From Bacillus smithii (lineage in GTDB: Bacteria; Bacillota; Bacilli; Bacillales; DSM-4216), in contig NZ_CP012024.1 of the NCBI RefSeq assembly GCF_001050115.1, forward strand, positions 2,026,001-2,090,000: a stretch of 64,000 nucleotides of DNA, in the 5' to 3' direction. The first letter of the stretch is position 1. Each line of letters opens with the position of its first letter. A model generated the notes under the pieces. That model worked only from the letters and a program-made list of their open reading frames with translations. It did no database searches and was not told the origin of the DNA. Shown piece after piece: positions 1 through 9,869 of this stretch. The translations under genes and the position numbers were made by a program.

Positions 1-164
1 ATAAAGGCGGGAATGGCCGTCTCCGGGTTGATAAAGGTTGTATATTGATCAATAATCTGCTCACGCTCAATAATCACCAGGGATGCTTGTATAATTCGAT
101 CCCCTTTTTTCGGAGAATTTCCCGTTGTCTCTAAATCAACTACTACAAATCGTTGTGGTAACAT
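1..164 (-). CDS. dinG: DinG-family 3'-5' exonuclease/helicase, N-terminal part only
   Basis: Only the first 54 or so codons lie in the window; the gene runs off the left edge. The ATG is at 164-162, preceded by an AAAGGTG-type ribosome binding site. The peptide begins MLPQRFVVVDLETTGNSPK and shows the DxE motif of the DEDD exonuclease domain at residues 10-12. In Bacillus DinG this domain precedes a helicase-like domain and the protein is a single-strand-specific 3'-5' exonuclease. Position immediately downstream of panD matches the B. subtilis order panB-panC-panD-dinG. A DNA polymerase III epsilon-like protein is the alternative, but context favours DinG. Confidence 0.8.
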   Translation of the reverse strand, partial: MLPQRFVVVDLETTGNSPKKGDRIIQASLVIIEREQIIDQYTTFINPETAIPAF

Positions 165-256
165 CTAAGAGCACACCTTTTTTCTAAAGTGAAACTTGCC
201 AATCTTTTTTCAAGTTTACCATAAGAATTCCGATGATGTCAGTCATATGTCCGCAA

Positions 257-340
257 AATAAAAAGGCCGGCCCCCTCCATCAAGAAATAGGATAGAATCA
301 AAGATCTCCTATTCTAATGATTTTAAAAGGGGCCAACCCA
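257..340 (-). terminator. Terminator after panD
   Basis: Read on the minus strand, GGTTGGCCCC (340 side) pairs with GGGGCCGGCC (264-273) across a long insert that itself folds (AATAGGA with TCCTATT). A TTTTTATTTT tract follows. This ends the panBCD transcript before dinG. Confidence 0.8.
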
Positions 341-357
341 CTATTTCATGTCAAAAA

Positions 358-741
358 CTATAAAATAGTCGCTTCTTTTTCGCCGGTGATCAATTGAGCG
401 ATCCGGTTATTCTCATCCATAATAGCGATTTTCGGTGAATGTTCCTTGACTTTCTCTTCTGGAACTAAAACATAGGAAATAATAATGACCGTGTCCCCGG
501 GCTGAACAAGTCTTGCCGCCGCCCCATTTAGGCAAATGACTCCGCTCCCTCTTTTACCCGGGATAACGTACGTTTCTAGTCTTGCACCATTATTATTGTT
601 CACGACCTGCACTTTTTCATTAACAGCAATTCCAACTGCATCCAATATGTCTTCATCGATGGTAATGCTGCCGACATAATTTAAGTTGGCTTCTGTAACA
701 GTGGCGCGGTGGATTTTGCTGTTCATTAATGTACGAAACAT
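358..741 (-). CDS. panD: Aspartate 1-decarboxylase precursor
   Basis: Decarboxylates L-aspartate to beta-alanine, one of the two pantothenate precursors, in the cytoplasm. The 127-residue length is typical of the family. The pyruvoyl-forming self-cleavage site Gly24-Ser25 is visible in NYVGSITID. The gene starts 13 bp after the panC stop and is last in the panB-panC-panD operon, followed by a strong terminator. Nothing unusual is seen in the protein. Confidence 0.96.
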   Translation of the reverse strand: MFRTLMNSKIHRATVTEANLNYVGSITIDEDILDAVGIAVNEKVQVVNNNNGARLETYVIPGKRGSGVICLNGAAARLVQPGDTVIIISYVLVPEEKVKEHSPKIAIMDENNRIAQLITGEKEATIL

Positions 742-754
742 TTTTGTTTCCCCC

Positions 755-1606
755 TTAACGAGACAAATCTAGTATCACATTATCAATCAATCGTGCTGAC
801 GCAAATTGTACGGCTGTGGCAATGATCACTTTTCCTTTTATTCTCTCAAGCGGATCCAATTCAGGGAAAGAAAGGACTTCCACATAGTCGATTTCTCCGC
901 CCGTGTTTTGGCGAATATGATCGGATACCAATCGGACGATTTCCGCAGGATCATCTACCCCATTCTCGACGGCTTTTTTTCCTTTCAGCAGCGCTTGATA
1001 AATTTCAGGAGCTTCCTTCCGTTCCTGTGCGGATAAATACGTGTTTCGGGAACTTTTAGCCAAACCGTCTTCTTCCCGAACCGTTTCTACGCCGATGATG
1101 TCGATCGGAAAGTTTAAATCCGCCACAAATCCTTGAACAATCGCAAATTGCTGTGCATCTTTCAATCCGAAATAAGCTCTGTCCGGCATTGTAATATGAA
1201 ACAGTTTAGTGAGAACGGTAACGACGCCGTCAAAATGTCCTTTTCTAGTACGTCCGCACAAAACATCTTTTCGTTTTTTGACGTTCATTTGAACGATAGA
1301 TTCTTCAGGGTACATTTCTTCCACAGACGGGTGAAAGAGAACATCAACGCCATTGTCTTCAGCCAGTTTTCGGTCACGGTCAAAATCGCGAGGATACCGC
1401 TCAAAATCTTCATTCGGGCCAAATTGAATAGGATTCACAAAAATGCTCATCACTGTCAGATCATTTTCTGCAGTCGCTTTTTTCACAAGCGATAAATGCC
1501 CTTCATGCAGATAGCCCATCGTTGGAACAAAACCAATGGTCTTCCCGTTTCGTTTTTGCTCGGAGAGGAATTCTTGGATGTCTTTTATTTTTGTAAAAAC
1601 TTTCAT
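755..1606 (-). CDS. panC: Pantothenate synthetase
   Basis: ATP-dependent condensation of pantoate and beta-alanine to pantothenate, via a pantoyl-adenylate. The 283-residue protein has the HIGH-like segment [14 protein letters not shown] near residues 28-41 and the KMSKS-like KSSRNTYLS near residue 185, both typical of this nucleotidyltransferase family. Its ATG overlaps the panB stop codon by 4 nt (ATGA), which implies translational coupling. The gene sits between panB and panD. Confidence 0.96.
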   Translation of the reverse strand: MKVFTKIKDIQEFLSEQKRNGKTIGFVPTMGYLHEGHLSLVKKATAENDLTVMSIFVNPIQFGPNEDFERYPRDFDRDRKLAEDNGVDVLFHPSVEEMYPEESIVQMNVKKRKDVLCGRTRKGHFDGVVTVLTKLFHITMPDRAYFGLKDAQQFAIVQGFVADLNFPIDIIGVETVREEDGLAKSSRNTYLSAQERKEAPEIYQALLKGKKAVENGVDDPAEIVRLVSDHIRQNTGGEIDYVEVLSFPELDPLERIKGKVIIATAVQFASARLIDNVILDLSR

Positions 1607-2442
1607 GAGCGTTCTCCTCCATACAAATGACTAAGCTCTTCCTGCTTCATCGTAAAAGAATGATCTCGATCAGGAAATTCGCCTTTTTTTACTTCTTTTA
1701 CATAATCTTTGATCCCTTTTCTCGCCGCTTCATTCAAATTTTCATACGGCTTTACAAATTTCGCTAATCGATCGACCCCATACTGTAGAACATCGTGGTA
1801 GACAAGAACCTGCCCGTCTGTTTCACTGCCGGCTCCGATCCCGATCGTCGGAATCGTCAGTTCTTTTGTCACCTCTTCTGCCAGCTGATAAGGAACACAT
1901 TCCAATACGATCATAAAAGCGCCTGCCGCTTCAATTTGTTTCGCGTCTTTTATTAATTTTTTCGCTTGATCCGCCGTTTTTCCTTGAACTTTATAGCCGC
2001 CCAGTACTCCGACAGATTGAGGGGTCAGCCCAATATGCCCGACCACCGGTATACCTGCTTTCGTCAAGGCAGCAACGGATTCAGCTATTTCTTCTCCGCC
2101 TTCCACCTTAACGGCTTGTGCACCCGCTTCTTGCATAATTCGTCCTGCCGCTTTCAAAATTTCTTCACGGGAAAGATGCGCCGTTAAAAACGGAAGATCC
2201 GTCACGACAAAAGTATCTTTTGCTCCTCGTTTTACCGCTTTTGTATGGTGGATCATATCTTCGAGAGTAACCGGCACAGTCGAATCGTATCCCAGCACCA
2301 CCATACCAAGAGAATCGCCGACGAGCAAAATGTCGGCTCCAGCCTCTTCCGCCAATTTGGCAGACGGATAATCATAGGCCGTAATCATCGCAATTTTTTC
2401 ATGATTTTGCTTCATCTTCAAAAAATCAGCGGTCGTTTTCAC
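1603..2442 (-). CDS. panB: 3-methyl-2-oxobutanoate hydroxymethyltransferase
   Basis: Transfers a hydroxymethyl group from 5,10-methylene-THF to alpha-ketoisovalerate, giving ketopantoate, the first step of pantothenate synthesis. I place the start at the GTG at 2442-2440 ([12 protein letters not shown]), 7-8 nt after AAGGAGG. The frame is open for 30 more codons upstream, but that part runs through the leader terminator and is unlikely to be coding. The protein is then 279 residues. [20 protein letters not shown] and the VKVEGG segment are family hallmarks. First gene of panBCD. Confidence 0.95.
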   Translation of the reverse strand: MKTTADFLKMKQNHEKIAMITAYDYPSAKLAEEAGADILLVGDSLGMVVLGYDSTVPVTLEDMIHHTKAVKRGAKDTFVVTDLPFLTAHLSREEILKAAGRIMQEAGAQAVKVEGGEEIAESVAALTKAGIPVVGHIGLTPQSVGVLGGYKVQGKTADQAKKLIKDAKQIEAAGAFMIVLECVPYQLAEEVTKELTIPTIGIGAGSETDGQVLVYHDVLQYGVDRLAKFVKPYENLNEAARKGIKDYVKEVKKGEFPDRDHSFTMKQEELSHLYGGERS

Positions 2443-2645
2443 GTTCCCATCCTCCTTTTTATTGGGAAGGGGACGAAACAGAAGACTTACTGCAAAATAA
2501 AAAGCCCTTCGACAGAAGGACTCGTTTTCCACTTATTTGTTTCGACCCTCTGTCCCTGTCACTATGGATCAAGGCAGACAAACATTTTATTGATTTACGC
2601 AAGGTGCAGTTCGCGTCTTGGATACTGCCCATTCAAATTATACCA
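2443..2645 (-). promoter_or_regulatory. panBCD leader with probable transcription attenuator
   Basis: The minus-strand leader carries a TATAAT at 2642-2637 and ends just before the panB ribosome binding site. An intrinsic terminator lies at 2491-2521: GTCCTTC-TGTC-GAAGGGC followed by TTTTTATTTT. Upstream, GACAGAGGG (554-546 of the 2 kb block, i.e. 2554-2546) can pair over 9 positions, one of them a G-U, with CCTTCTGTC (2519-2511), which is part of the terminator stem. The two pairings exclude each other. A Pan RNA motif upstream of panB is known in Firmicutes; I cannot verify its consensus here. The terminator may alternatively just end the birA transcript. Confidence 0.45.
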
Positions 2646-2706
2646 AAAATACGCAACTCTTGCCTACCAAAACATTCTCGGCCAATCAGACGGTAAATAT
2701 CACTCT

Positions 2707-3678
2707 TTAAATTTCGATATCTGCAGAATAGATGTTGTGTATCGTTCCGTTCGCATCCTGAAGCTGCAATACTCCTTCATCGGTGATGCCAAGAGCTTTT
2801 CCTGTTATCACTCCTGTAATCGTTCTCGCCTTTATATGTTTTCCGATGGATATGGCATATTGTTCCCACAACGCTTTAATGGGAGCAAACCCTTCGTTTA
2901 AATAGAGATCGTAATACTGTTCAAGCTTTTCTAAAATCCTTTGAATTAACTTCGGTCGGAAAACTTTTTCGCCTTTTTCTATGGCAAGACTGGTGGCAAT
3001 GTTCTTTAACTCATCCGGGAATTGCAATTGATTGACATTCATGCCGATTCCGATAATGATCGCATAAATTTGGTCAGCGTTCGCTTGAAGTTCTGTTAAG
3101 ATCCCCGTCATTTTTTTCCCGTTGATTAAAATATCATTAGGCCATTTGATTTTCGGCTGCAAACCGGTTATCTCTTCAATGGCTTCCACAATAGCAACAG
3201 CCGTCAGAAGGGTAAATTGCGGAGCTTGTTGGGGAGGCAGTGTTGGCTTCAAAATAATGCTCATCCAAATTCCTGATGATTTGGGCGAATACCATTCTCT
3301 TGTCATGCGTCCACGCCCGGCCGTTTGTTCTTCCGCGATCACAACTGTCCCCTCCGGACAACCTTCCTGAGAAAGGCGGTGAGCTTCTATTTGAGTAGAA
3401 TCAACCGTTTCCTTATGGACAATCTTTCTGCCCATAAATCTTGTCTTGAGCCCAAGAAGAATTTCATTGGCTGTCACTTTGTCAGGCATGCTGATGATGC
3501 GGTAACCCTTTTTGCGAACGGCTTCCAATTCAAATCCTTCTTTTCGAAGTTCTTCCATATGTTTCCATACCGCAGTTCTTGAACACCCAATGATGTCAGC
3601 AAGTTCTTGGCCGGAAAGAAATTCACCTTCGGCTTTCGAAAATGCTTCTAACAGCTTCGTTCTTACAACCGATTGCAC
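2707..3678 (-). CDS. birA: Biotin-protein ligase and biotin operon repressor
   Basis: Bifunctional: attaches biotin to carboxyl carrier proteins and, as biotinyl-AMP complex, represses biotin genes. The N-terminal winged helix (LADIIGCSRTAVWKHMEELR) is followed by the ligase core with the biotinyl-AMP loop TAGRGRM and the KWPNDI segment. I chose the GTG at 3678 with GGAG about 11 nt upstream; a GTG at 3690 in the same frame overlaps its own Shine-Dalgarno sequence. The 5' end overlaps the end of cca, implying cotranscription. Confidence 0.93.
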   Translation of the reverse strand: MQSVVRTKLLEAFSKAEGEFLSGQELADIIGCSRTAVWKHMEELRKEGFELEAVRKKGYRIISMPDKVTANEILLGLKTRFMGRKIVHKETVDSTQIEAHRLSQEGCPEGTVVIAEEQTAGRGRMTREWYSPKSSGIWMSIILKPTLPPQQAPQFTLLTAVAIVEAIEEITGLQPKIKWPNDILINGKKMTGILTELQANADQIYAIIIGIGMNVNQLQFPDELKNIATSLAIEKGEKVFRPKLIQRILEKLEQYYDLYLNEGFAPIKALWEQYAISIGKHIKARTITGVITGKALGITDEGVLQLQDANGTIHNIYSADIEI

Positions 3679-4853
3679 CTCTTCAGCCACTCCTTTATTT
3701 TTTCTTTCTCATTTTTCGTTTTTTGATCTAAAACGGCTTTCTCGATCTCTTCCAGACAGGCTCTCAGCCATGGTCCCGGCTTCTTTTGAAACCACATGCA
3801 TAAGTCATGACCGTTTACGCTTAATTCTTTTCGATGTTTGATAGGAAGATTCTCATAAAGAGTCTGAATCTGTTCCGTCATATCTTCATCTTGGTAAAGG
3901 ACAGAATGAACTTTTTCAACATCGACGGCAACGGAAAGTCCCGCATCGTATACATCCCACTGCGTCCATGGTGTTTCTCGCCTTTTTTTCATCCAAGTCA
4001 ACCCGCTTAACAAATATTTTATCGTTTTGGAAGGGAGTTTCCATGCTTTCAAAAACTCGACAGGTTTATCCCCGGAAACCAAAACAGCAATTAAAAGCCA
4101 CATTTGCTGTAGCGTTAAAGAAGTGCAGTCGATGGTCAACATCTTTTCCAGCTCTTTTTCGTTTGATTCAAGACCAGGCAAGTAAATATACAATCCCGTT
4201 TCCAGTAATAACTTCAAACCTTTTTTTCGGAAGCGCCCCGAAATAAGTTTTTCAAACTCATTTTGTTTTCTTTCCACCGCAATATGCTGCATTAAACCAG
4301 CATTGCGGCATATGGCCGTAAATACGCCGTCTTCCAAATCAAACCCAAGCTGGCTGGCAAATCGGGCCGCTCTCATCATCCTAAGAGCATCTTCTGAAAA
4401 TCGTTCTTCCGCCTTACCCACAGTGACGATCTGACGGTGTCGGATTGCTTCCTTTCCATTAAAAGGATCCACTACTCTCCCAGTGCGGTCCATCGCCATA
4501 GCATTCATCGTAAAGTCTCTTCTCTTTAAATCTTCGTATAAAGACCGTATAAAAACGACTTTTTCCGGCCGGCGAAAATCTTTGTAGTCCGATTCTGCCC
4601 GGAAGGTTGTCACTTCATATCCTTCGCCATTGTGAAGGACTAAAACAGTCCCATGTTCAATTCCCACGTCCACTGTATTTGGAAAAATTTCTTTCACTTC
4701 TTCAGGCAAAGCAGATGTGGCAATATCAATATCGCTGATCGACCTTCCTAAATAATAGTCGCGGACGCATCCCCCGACAAAATAGGCTTCATAGCCAGCC
4801 TGCTCCAATCTTTCCAACAAAGGAACAGCCTTTTGAAAAAGTGTGTCATTCAT
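3663..4853 (-). CDS. cca: CCA-adding tRNA nucleotidyltransferase
   Basis: Adds or repairs the 3' CCA end of tRNAs. Class II enzyme: the head domain has GGCVRDYYLGR and the catalytic DxD in SDIDIA near residues 38-42, followed by the RRDFTMNAMA and RMMRAARFASQLGF segments. The ATG at 4853 sits 6 nt after AGGTG and gives 396 residues, the usual Bacillus length; a GTG three codons upstream is less well placed. The stop overlaps birA, and bshA ends just upstream. Confidence 0.95.
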   Translation of the reverse strand: MNDTLFQKAVPLLERLEQAGYEAYFVGGCVRDYYLGRSISDIDIATSALPEEVKEIFPNTVDVGIEHGTVLVLHNGEGYEVTTFRAESDYKDFRRPEKVVFIRSLYEDLKRRDFTMNAMAMDRTGRVVDPFNGKEAIRHRQIVTVGKAEERFSEDALRMMRAARFASQLGFDLEDGVFTAICRNAGLMQHIAVERKQNEFEKLISGRFRKKGLKLLLETGLYIYLPGLESNEKELEKMLTIDCTSLTLQQMWLLIAVLVSGDKPVEFLKAWKLPSKTIKYLLSGLTWMKKRRETPWTQWDVYDAGLSVAVDVEKVHSVLYQDEDMTEQIQTLYENLPIKHRKELSVNGHDLCMWFQKKPGPWLRACLEEIEKAVLDQKTKNEKEKIKEWLKRCNRL

Positions 4854-4866
4854 TTTTTTCACCTGC

Positions 4867-5997
4867 CTAGTCTTGTTGAAGCAAACTCAAATAGATGGAT
4901 TCATAACGGTTGACAATTTTCTGTGAATAAAATTTTTGTTTGACCGTTAAAACCGACCTTTCAGAAAATTGCCTATGAATTTCGCTGTTTTCCAAAAGGT
5001 ACAGAGACTTTTGGACGATATCCGCAAGATCTCCCGGCTCACAAATAAACCCGTTCACGCCGTTTTGAATCACTTCCGGAATTCCGCCGACATTGGTTCC
5101 GATGCAAGGAACTCCGCACGCCATTGCCTCCAACAACGCCAGCCCGAAACTTTCTTTTTGAGAAAGCAAAAGCATTAAATCACTGATAGAGTATAGTTCT
5201 TCTAAATTATCTTGTTTTCCTAAAAAGAGGACTCCCTCATCCAAACCTAAATCGCTGACTAATTTACTCACGACCGTCATTTCCGGTCCGTCTCCGACAA
5301 GAAGAAGTTTCGCAGGCATCTTCTCAAAAATGCGGGCAAATACCTTAACAACATCCGGCACCCGTTTGATGGATCGAAAATTGGAAACATGGATAATCAC
5401 TTTTTCATCAGAGCGAATTCCGTACTCTTCCTTCAGATGGCTGGATGAAATCTTTTTAAAAATTCTTTCGTCGATAAAATTATAAATGGGAATGATCTCC
5501 TTTTCCGGCTGGATCAATTGATATGTTTCCTGAACAAGTGCATTGGAAACCGCTGTGACAGCATCAGAACGTTCGATGCCAAAACGGATAGCATCGGTTA
5601 AAGAAGGGTCATAGCCTAAAACAGTAATATCCGTACCATGCAATGTAGTGACGATTTTACTGTTTGATCCGGCCATTTGCTTCCCTAGTATGGCACAAAC
5701 CGCATGAGGGATGGCATAGTGAACGTGAAGAATATCCAATTTTTCTCTCCGCATGACTTCGGCCATTTTATTGGATAATGCGATATCATATGGCGGATAT
5801 TGAAAAACGGAATACTGGCTCACTTCCACTTGATGAAAATAAATATTATGATACATTCGGTTCAGACGGAAAGGGACACTCGAAGTAATAAAATGAATTT
5901 CATGCCCTTTTTCTGCCAATAGTTTACCGAGTTCTGTCGCCACAACTCCTGAACCGCCAACTGTTGGATAACAAGTGATTCCAATTTTCAACCTCAT
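4867..5997 (-). CDS. bshA: Bacillithiol glycosyltransferase (GlcNAc-malate synthase)
   Basis: First step of bacillithiol synthesis: joins UDP-GlcNAc and L-malate. A 376-residue GT4-family retaining glycosyltransferase beginning [17 protein letters not shown], with the C-terminal E-x7-E motif in [16 protein letters not shown] near residues 281-296. Neighbours cca and mgsA are as in B. subtilis, except that bshB1, the deacetylase normally just upstream of bshA, is missing here. The bacilliredoxin reductase gene ypdA lies at 51-52 kb, so the thiol is probably still made. Confidence 0.93.
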   Translation of the reverse strand: MRLKIGITCYPTVGGSGVVATELGKLLAEKGHEIHFITSSVPFRLNRMYHNIYFHQVEVSQYSVFQYPPYDIALSNKMAEVMRREKLDILHVHYAIPHAVCAILGKQMAGSNSKIVTTLHGTDITVLGYDPSLTDAIRFGIERSDAVTAVSNALVQETYQLIQPEKEIIPIYNFIDERIFKKISSSHLKEEYGIRSDEKVIIHVSNFRSIKRVPDVVKVFARIFEKMPAKLLLVGDGPEMTVVSKLVSDLGLDEGVLFLGKQDNLEELYSISDLMLLLSQKESFGLALLEAMACGVPCIGTNVGGIPEVIQNGVNGFICEPGDLADIVQKSLYLLENSEIHRQFSERSVLTVKQKFYSQKIVNRYESIYLSLLQQD

Positions 5998-6159
5998 TTC
6001 TTGCCCCCTTCCTTTTTCGCGAAATGGCCGCCGATTTCCATCATCGATCGGCGGCTAGGCGATTGTATTGGTTTCATCCTAATGAAAAAAACCCTTTTTT
6101 CTTGTCCTTCTAGTTGGATGGAAGAAGAAAGGACGACACTCGCAACGGCGTTTTTCCTA

Positions 6160-6564
6160 TCAATGCTTGTTTCTATATAAATTGCGCCAATCGATGTCTC
6201 CTTTTTCAAGACCTCTAATCAAAACTTCGCCTGTTCCCATATTGGTCGCCAGCGGTACGGAATAAACATCACAAAGCCTGATCAATGCAGAAACATCAGG
6301 TTCATGAGGCTGGGCCGTTAAAGGATCCCGGAAGAAAAAAACTAAATCCATTTGATTCTTGGCAATCATCGCTCCAATTTCTTGATCCCCTCCAAGAGGA
6401 CCTGATTGAAAACGATGAACTTTAAGCCCCGTTGACTCTTGAATTCTTAAGCCTGTCGTGCCGGTGGCGTACAAAGTATGTTTTGCAAACGTATCACGAT
6501 AAGCCAGGACGAATTTGACCATATCGTCCTTTTTCTTATCGTGAGCGATCAATGCGATATTCAT
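6160..6564 (-). CDS. mgsA: Methylglyoxal synthase
   Basis: Converts dihydroxyacetone phosphate to methylglyoxal and phosphate, a bypass of lower glycolysis under phosphate limitation. The 134-residue protein starts [12 protein letters not shown] and carries TGTTG (phosphate binding), [12 protein letters not shown] with the catalytic aspartate, and the [15 protein letters not shown] segment. It follows dapB by 12 bp. The 162 bp downstream, where bshB1 would be expected, hold no convincing gene. Confidence 0.95.
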   Translation of the reverse strand: MNIALIAHDKKKDDMVKFVLAYRDTFAKHTLYATGTTGLRIQESTGLKVHRFQSGPLGGDQEIGAMIAKNQMDLVFFFRDPLTAQPHEPDVSALIRLCDVYSVPLATNMGTGEVLIRGLEKGDIDWRNLYRNKH

Positions 6565-6576
6565 CTCACATTGCCC

Positions 6577-7377
6577 CTATTCCAAAATATTTTCAAGCCC
6601 ATAGACAAAATCATTTAATTTCGTAACGGTTTCGACGCTTACTTTTACTCCTGACATAAAGGAAGCACGATTGTAGGAATCATGGCGAATCGTCAGTGTT
6701 TGTCCTTCCGACCCAAACATAACTTGCTGATGCGCAATCAAGCCCGGAAGACGTACGCTGTGAATATGCATGCCATCGATATTGGCACCTCTTGCCCCTG
6801 AAATGGTTTCTTTTTCATTTGGATGCCCTTGCTGTTTTTGCTCCCTGACAGTTGAAATCATTTGAGCGGTTTTCACAGCTGTTCCTGAAGGCGCGTCCAA
6901 TTTCTGATCATGGTGAAGTTCAATAATTTCAACATCTGAGAAATATTTGGCAGCCATTTGTGAAAATTTCATCATAAGTACAGCACCTATGGCAAAGTTA
7001 GGTGCAATAATGCAGCCAATTTGCTTCGAATTGGCAAGTTCTTTTAACTCTTCCAGCTGTTCTTCTGTAAATCCAGTTGTTCCGACAACCGGACGCACTC
7101 CATATTCAAGCGCCTTTTTGGTATGTAGGAATCCGGCTTCCGGAACCGTTAGATCAATCCATACATCAGCTTTTGTTTTTTGCAAGCATTCATCTACATC
7201 GTTGTATACCGGTACATCGATTCCTTGAAAACCTTCTAATTCACTTAGCAGAATGCCATTATATTTATGATCCAAGACAGCTTCCAGTTCAAAATGATCC
7301 GTGCGTTGAATAAGCTGAACGGCTTCACTTCCCATTCTTCCTCTCGGACCCGCTACAATGATTTTAATGGTTTCCAT
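6577..7377 (-). CDS. dapB: 4-hydroxy-tetrahydrodipicolinate reductase
   Basis: NAD(P)H-dependent reduction in the diaminopimelate/lysine pathway, which also feeds peptidoglycan and spore dipicolinate. The Rossmann motif GPRGRMG is near the N-terminus and the catalytic motif [15 protein letters not shown] is near residues 150-165. The ATG at 7377 has AGGAGG 9 nt upstream and gives 266 residues; the ATG three codons upstream directly abuts the Shine-Dalgarno. It overlaps the end of ypjD. Confidence 0.96.
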   Translation of the reverse strand: METIKIIVAGPRGRMGSEAVQLIQRTDHFELEAVLDHKYNGILLSELEGFQGIDVPVYNDVDECLQKTKADVWIDLTVPEAGFLHTKKALEYGVRPVVGTTGFTEEQLEELKELANSKQIGCIIAPNFAIGAVLMMKFSQMAAKYFSDVEIIELHHDQKLDAPSGTAVKTAQMISTVREQKQQGHPNEKETISGARGANIDGMHIHSVRLPGLIAHQQVMFGSEGQTLTIRHDSYNRASFMSGVKVSVETVTKLNDFVYGLENILE

Positions 7378-7717
7378 TATCCGCATCCTCCTCTGCTTTG
7401 ATTTTTGTCCAACGGTCTTTATCTCTCGTTTGAAATTTATTCATCACAACATCATGCGCGTGTTCCAAATCAATATGTAAAGAATTCGCCAAACAAACAA
7501 GAACGAATAATAAATCACCCAGTTCTTCTTCCACTGTCTTTGCTTGTTCACTTGGCTTTTTAGGTTTCTCTCCGTAATAATGATTGATTTCTCTGGCCAG
7601 TTCACCAAGCTCTTCTGTTAATCGAGCAAGCATGGCTAAAGGACTGAAATAGCCTTCTTTAAACTGGCTAATATATTGGTCCACTTCTTCCTGAATTTGG
7701 GCCATCGTTTTCCTCAT
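7364..7717 (-). CDS. ypjD: MazG-like nucleotide pyrophosphohydrolase YpjD
   Basis: A 117-residue all-alpha NTP pyrophosphohydrolase. The metal-binding pattern ExxE ([11 protein letters not shown], residues 31-41) and ExxxD (EEELGDLLF, near residues 62-70) is intact. The family hydrolyses noncanonical nucleoside triphosphates; the substrate here is unknown. The 3' end overlaps dapB. An internal ATG at codon 5 with GAGG six nt before it is a possible alternative start. Confidence 0.85.
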   Translation of the reverse strand: MRKTMAQIQEEVDQYISQFKEGYFSPLAMLARLTEELGELAREINHYYGEKPKKPSEQAKTVEEELGDLLFVLVCLANSLHIDLEHAHDVVMNKFQTRDKDRWTKIKAEEDADNGNH

Positions 7718-7971
7718 TTTTTACCGCCTCACTTTCTCCTTCCATGTTAGCTAATTCCTATTCTATTTACAATCTATTTCTATCTCCCAATACGTCATTG
7801 AATGAAATCGCTTAAGAGGTGATACAGGATAAAATTGCTTGTTTCTTTCGCTTTCTATATAATAGTTTCGATGTCTGCACTGCCTTTTCCATCGTTCTAA
7901 TATTCGTCTTGGCAATATGGATTGAATCTTTTTTCTGACACTATACGTTACCATCATGTTAAGGAGGTTCC

Positions 7972-8847
7972 ATGATGATTTTGGGGCTGAAAATAAAAAA
8001 TATTTTATTCATTTGTATAGGAGCCGCCATCTATGCTTTTGGCTTAGTGCATTTCAATATGGAGAACAACTTGGCAGAAGGCGGCTTTACCGGGATTACG
8101 CTGATTTTATACAATTTGTTCGGCATTGATCCTTCCTATACAAACTTATTCTTAAACATACCTGTTTTCATCATCGGATGGAAACTTTTGGGAGGAAAAA
8201 CATTCCGATACACGATTATCGGTACACTCGCCCTTTCCTTATTTTTATGGATCTTCCAACGCTTTCAGTTAAATATCCCTCTTCATCACGATCTTCTTTT
8301 AGCCGCTCTGTTTGCGGGCGTGTTTATTGGGATCGGGCTTGGCATCATCTTTCGATATGGCGGAACGACAGGCGGAGTCGACATTATTGCGCGGCTTGTC
8401 AATAAATACACCCATATCTCCATGGGAAAAACCATGTTTGTTTTTGACGCATGCGTGATCATCGCCTCTTTGTTGACATATATCAATTACAGGGAAGCGA
8501 TGTATACCCTCGTGGCCGTTTTTGTCAGCGCTAGAGTGATCGATTTTATGCAAGAAGGTGCGTATACAGCAAGAGGCGCATTCATTATTTCTGAAAAAAA
8601 CGAAGAAATTGCGCATAAGATTTTGGAAGAAATGGACAGAGGAGTCACCGTGTTCAAGGGGCATGGATTTTTTACAAAGAAAGACAGAAACGTACTATAT
8701 TGCGTTGTAGCCAAAAATGAAATTATCCGCTTACGAAATATTATCACATCCGTCGATCCACATGCATTTGTTTCTGTCGTGGAAGTTCATGAAGTTCTTG
8801 GGGAAGGATTTACGCTTGATGAAAATAAAAAGCCGCTTGAAGAATGA
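7972..8847 (+). CDS. ypjC: YitT-family membrane protein (YpjC-like)
   Basis: A 291-residue protein with about six predicted membrane segments in residues 1-190, including a glycine-rich GGTTGGVDIIARLVNKY stretch, followed by a soluble DUF2179-type domain (residues about 205-285). Function is not established for this family. AAGGAGG precedes ATGATG at 7972, so either ATG may start. It is transcribed away from ypjD and ends at a bidirectional terminator facing the zinc protease gene. Confidence 0.85.
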   Translation: MMILGLKIKNILFICIGAAIYAFGLVHFNMENNLAEGGFTGITLILYNLFGIDPSYTNLFLNIPVFIIGWKLLGGKTFRYTIIGTLALSLFLWIFQRFQLNIPLHHDLLLAALFAGVFIGIGLGIIFRYGGTTGGVDIIARLVNKYTHISMGKTMFVFDACVIIASLLTYINYREAMYTLVAVFVSARVIDFMQEGAYTARGAFIISEKNEEIAHKILEEMDRGVTVFKGHGFFTKKDRNVLYCVVAKNEIIRLRNIITSVDPHAFVSVVEVHEVLGEGFTLDENKKPLEE

Positions 8848-8877
8848 AGCACTCACCAACTGAATAGAACGGTAAAC

Positions 8878-8931
8878 GAAAAAAGATCAGACTCTCGATC
8901 CAAAACGTCGAAAGTCTGATCTTTTTAAATC
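8878..8931. terminator. Bidirectional terminator between ypjC and the zinc protease
   Basis: AAAAAGATCAGACT (8883 side) pairs with AGTCTGATCTTTTT (8914-8928) around a short loop, with A-runs and T-runs on both sides. It serves the two converging genes. Confidence 0.85.
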
Positions 8932-8942
8932 CTCATTCATTT

Positions 8943-9623
8943 TTAATTATCTTCGTTATTTTGCATTCCGACAAATACAAGAATCAAACGAATTAGTTCC
9001 AAAATGGCAACCGCTGTGGCAGCCACGTACGTCATTGCAGCCGCTCCAAGCACTTTACGAGCTTCTCTTTTTTCATCATTGCGGATAATGCCTATAGAGA
9101 CTAACTGTTTCAACGCCCGCGATGACGCATTAAATTCCACCGGCAGCGTAACGACTTGAAAAAGTACTCCGGCCGACATCAAAATAATACCGAGCAGAAA
9201 CAATTTCGTCAGGGTGGTTAACCCCCCAATGATAATGAAGATCCAAGATAAACTGGAACTAAAATTAGCAATGGGAACAAGCGCATGGCGAAAACGTAAA
9301 AAGGAATATCCGACTTTGTCTTGAATGGCGTGGCCGACTTCGTGCGCCGCAACAGATGCGCCGGCAATCGAATTGCCCCAATAGTTATTTGGTGATAAAT
9401 GAACTGTTTTCGTTATCGGATTATAGTGGTCACTTAAAAAGCCTTCCGTTTCCAGTACTTTTACGTGATACAAGCCATTTTCATCCAAAATTCGACGAGC
9501 CACTTCAGCTCCCGTCATCCCTGTAGAATAGGGGACGTCGGAATACTTATCATACGTTCTTTTTACCCTAAATTGTGCCCAAATGGGTATTAACGCAATC
9601 AGGATAAAATAGAGAATATACAT
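8943..9623 (-). CDS. YugP-type membrane zinc metallopeptidase
   Basis: A 226-residue protein with an N-terminal membrane segment (MYILYFILIALIPIWAQF), the zinc-protease motif HEVGH in VAAHEVGHAIQ near residues 93-103, and two or three C-terminal hydrophobic segments. It resembles the neutral zinc metallopeptidase family that includes B. subtilis YugP; substrate unknown. In B. subtilis yugP lies elsewhere, so its place between ypjC and ypjB is a local difference. The GGAGG is about 13 nt before the ATG, rather distant. Confidence 0.85.
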   Translation of the reverse strand: MYILYFILIALIPIWAQFRVKRTYDKYSDVPYSTGMTGAEVARRILDENGLYHVKVLETEGFLSDHYNPITKTVHLSPNNYWGNSIAGASVAAHEVGHAIQDKVGYSFLRFRHALVPIANFSSSLSWIFIIIGGLTTLTKLFLLGIILMSAGVLFQVVTLPVEFNASSRALKQLVSIGIIRNDEKREARKVLGAAAMTYVAATAVAILELIRLILVFVGMQNNEDN

Positions 9624-9869
9624 GTTAAGTTGATAACCTCCATTTAAGTTCTGATTTGATTCTAACTATAAAATCTTTTCATTTTCCATCATTCAGCCAA
9701 AACGATCTAAGTCAATATCGGAAAGTGTTAGCGAGAAGTGACCATTTTGCCTTCACCTCTTACGACCAACCCGTTTTCGAGTCCATTCTTCAGAGATTCA
9801 ATGAGGACTCTACACGATCTTCGGTCGCATTGTATTTGCATTTATTTTAGTATTAAAATAAATGTATTG

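Noticed and set aside
2443-2532. 30-codon N-terminal extension of panB
   Set aside because: The extension crosses the leader terminator and has no RBS, whereas the GTG at 2442 has AAGGAGG at good spacing and gives the normal family length.
4957-4971. CodY-like sequence CCTTTCAGAAAATT inside bshA
   Set aside because: It lies deep in the coding region near the 3' end of bshA, and a near match is expected by chance in AT-rich DNA.
5994-6209. 71-codon minus-strand ORF spanning the missing bshB1 position
   Set aside because: It overlaps the mgsA end in another frame, has no bshB1 motifs (such as the AHADD zinc site) and no RBS.
7763-7957. 64-codon minus-strand ORF between ypjD and ypjC
   Set aside because: No ribosome binding site; it reads the complement of the ypjC Shine-Dalgarno, and the peptide has no recognisable feature.
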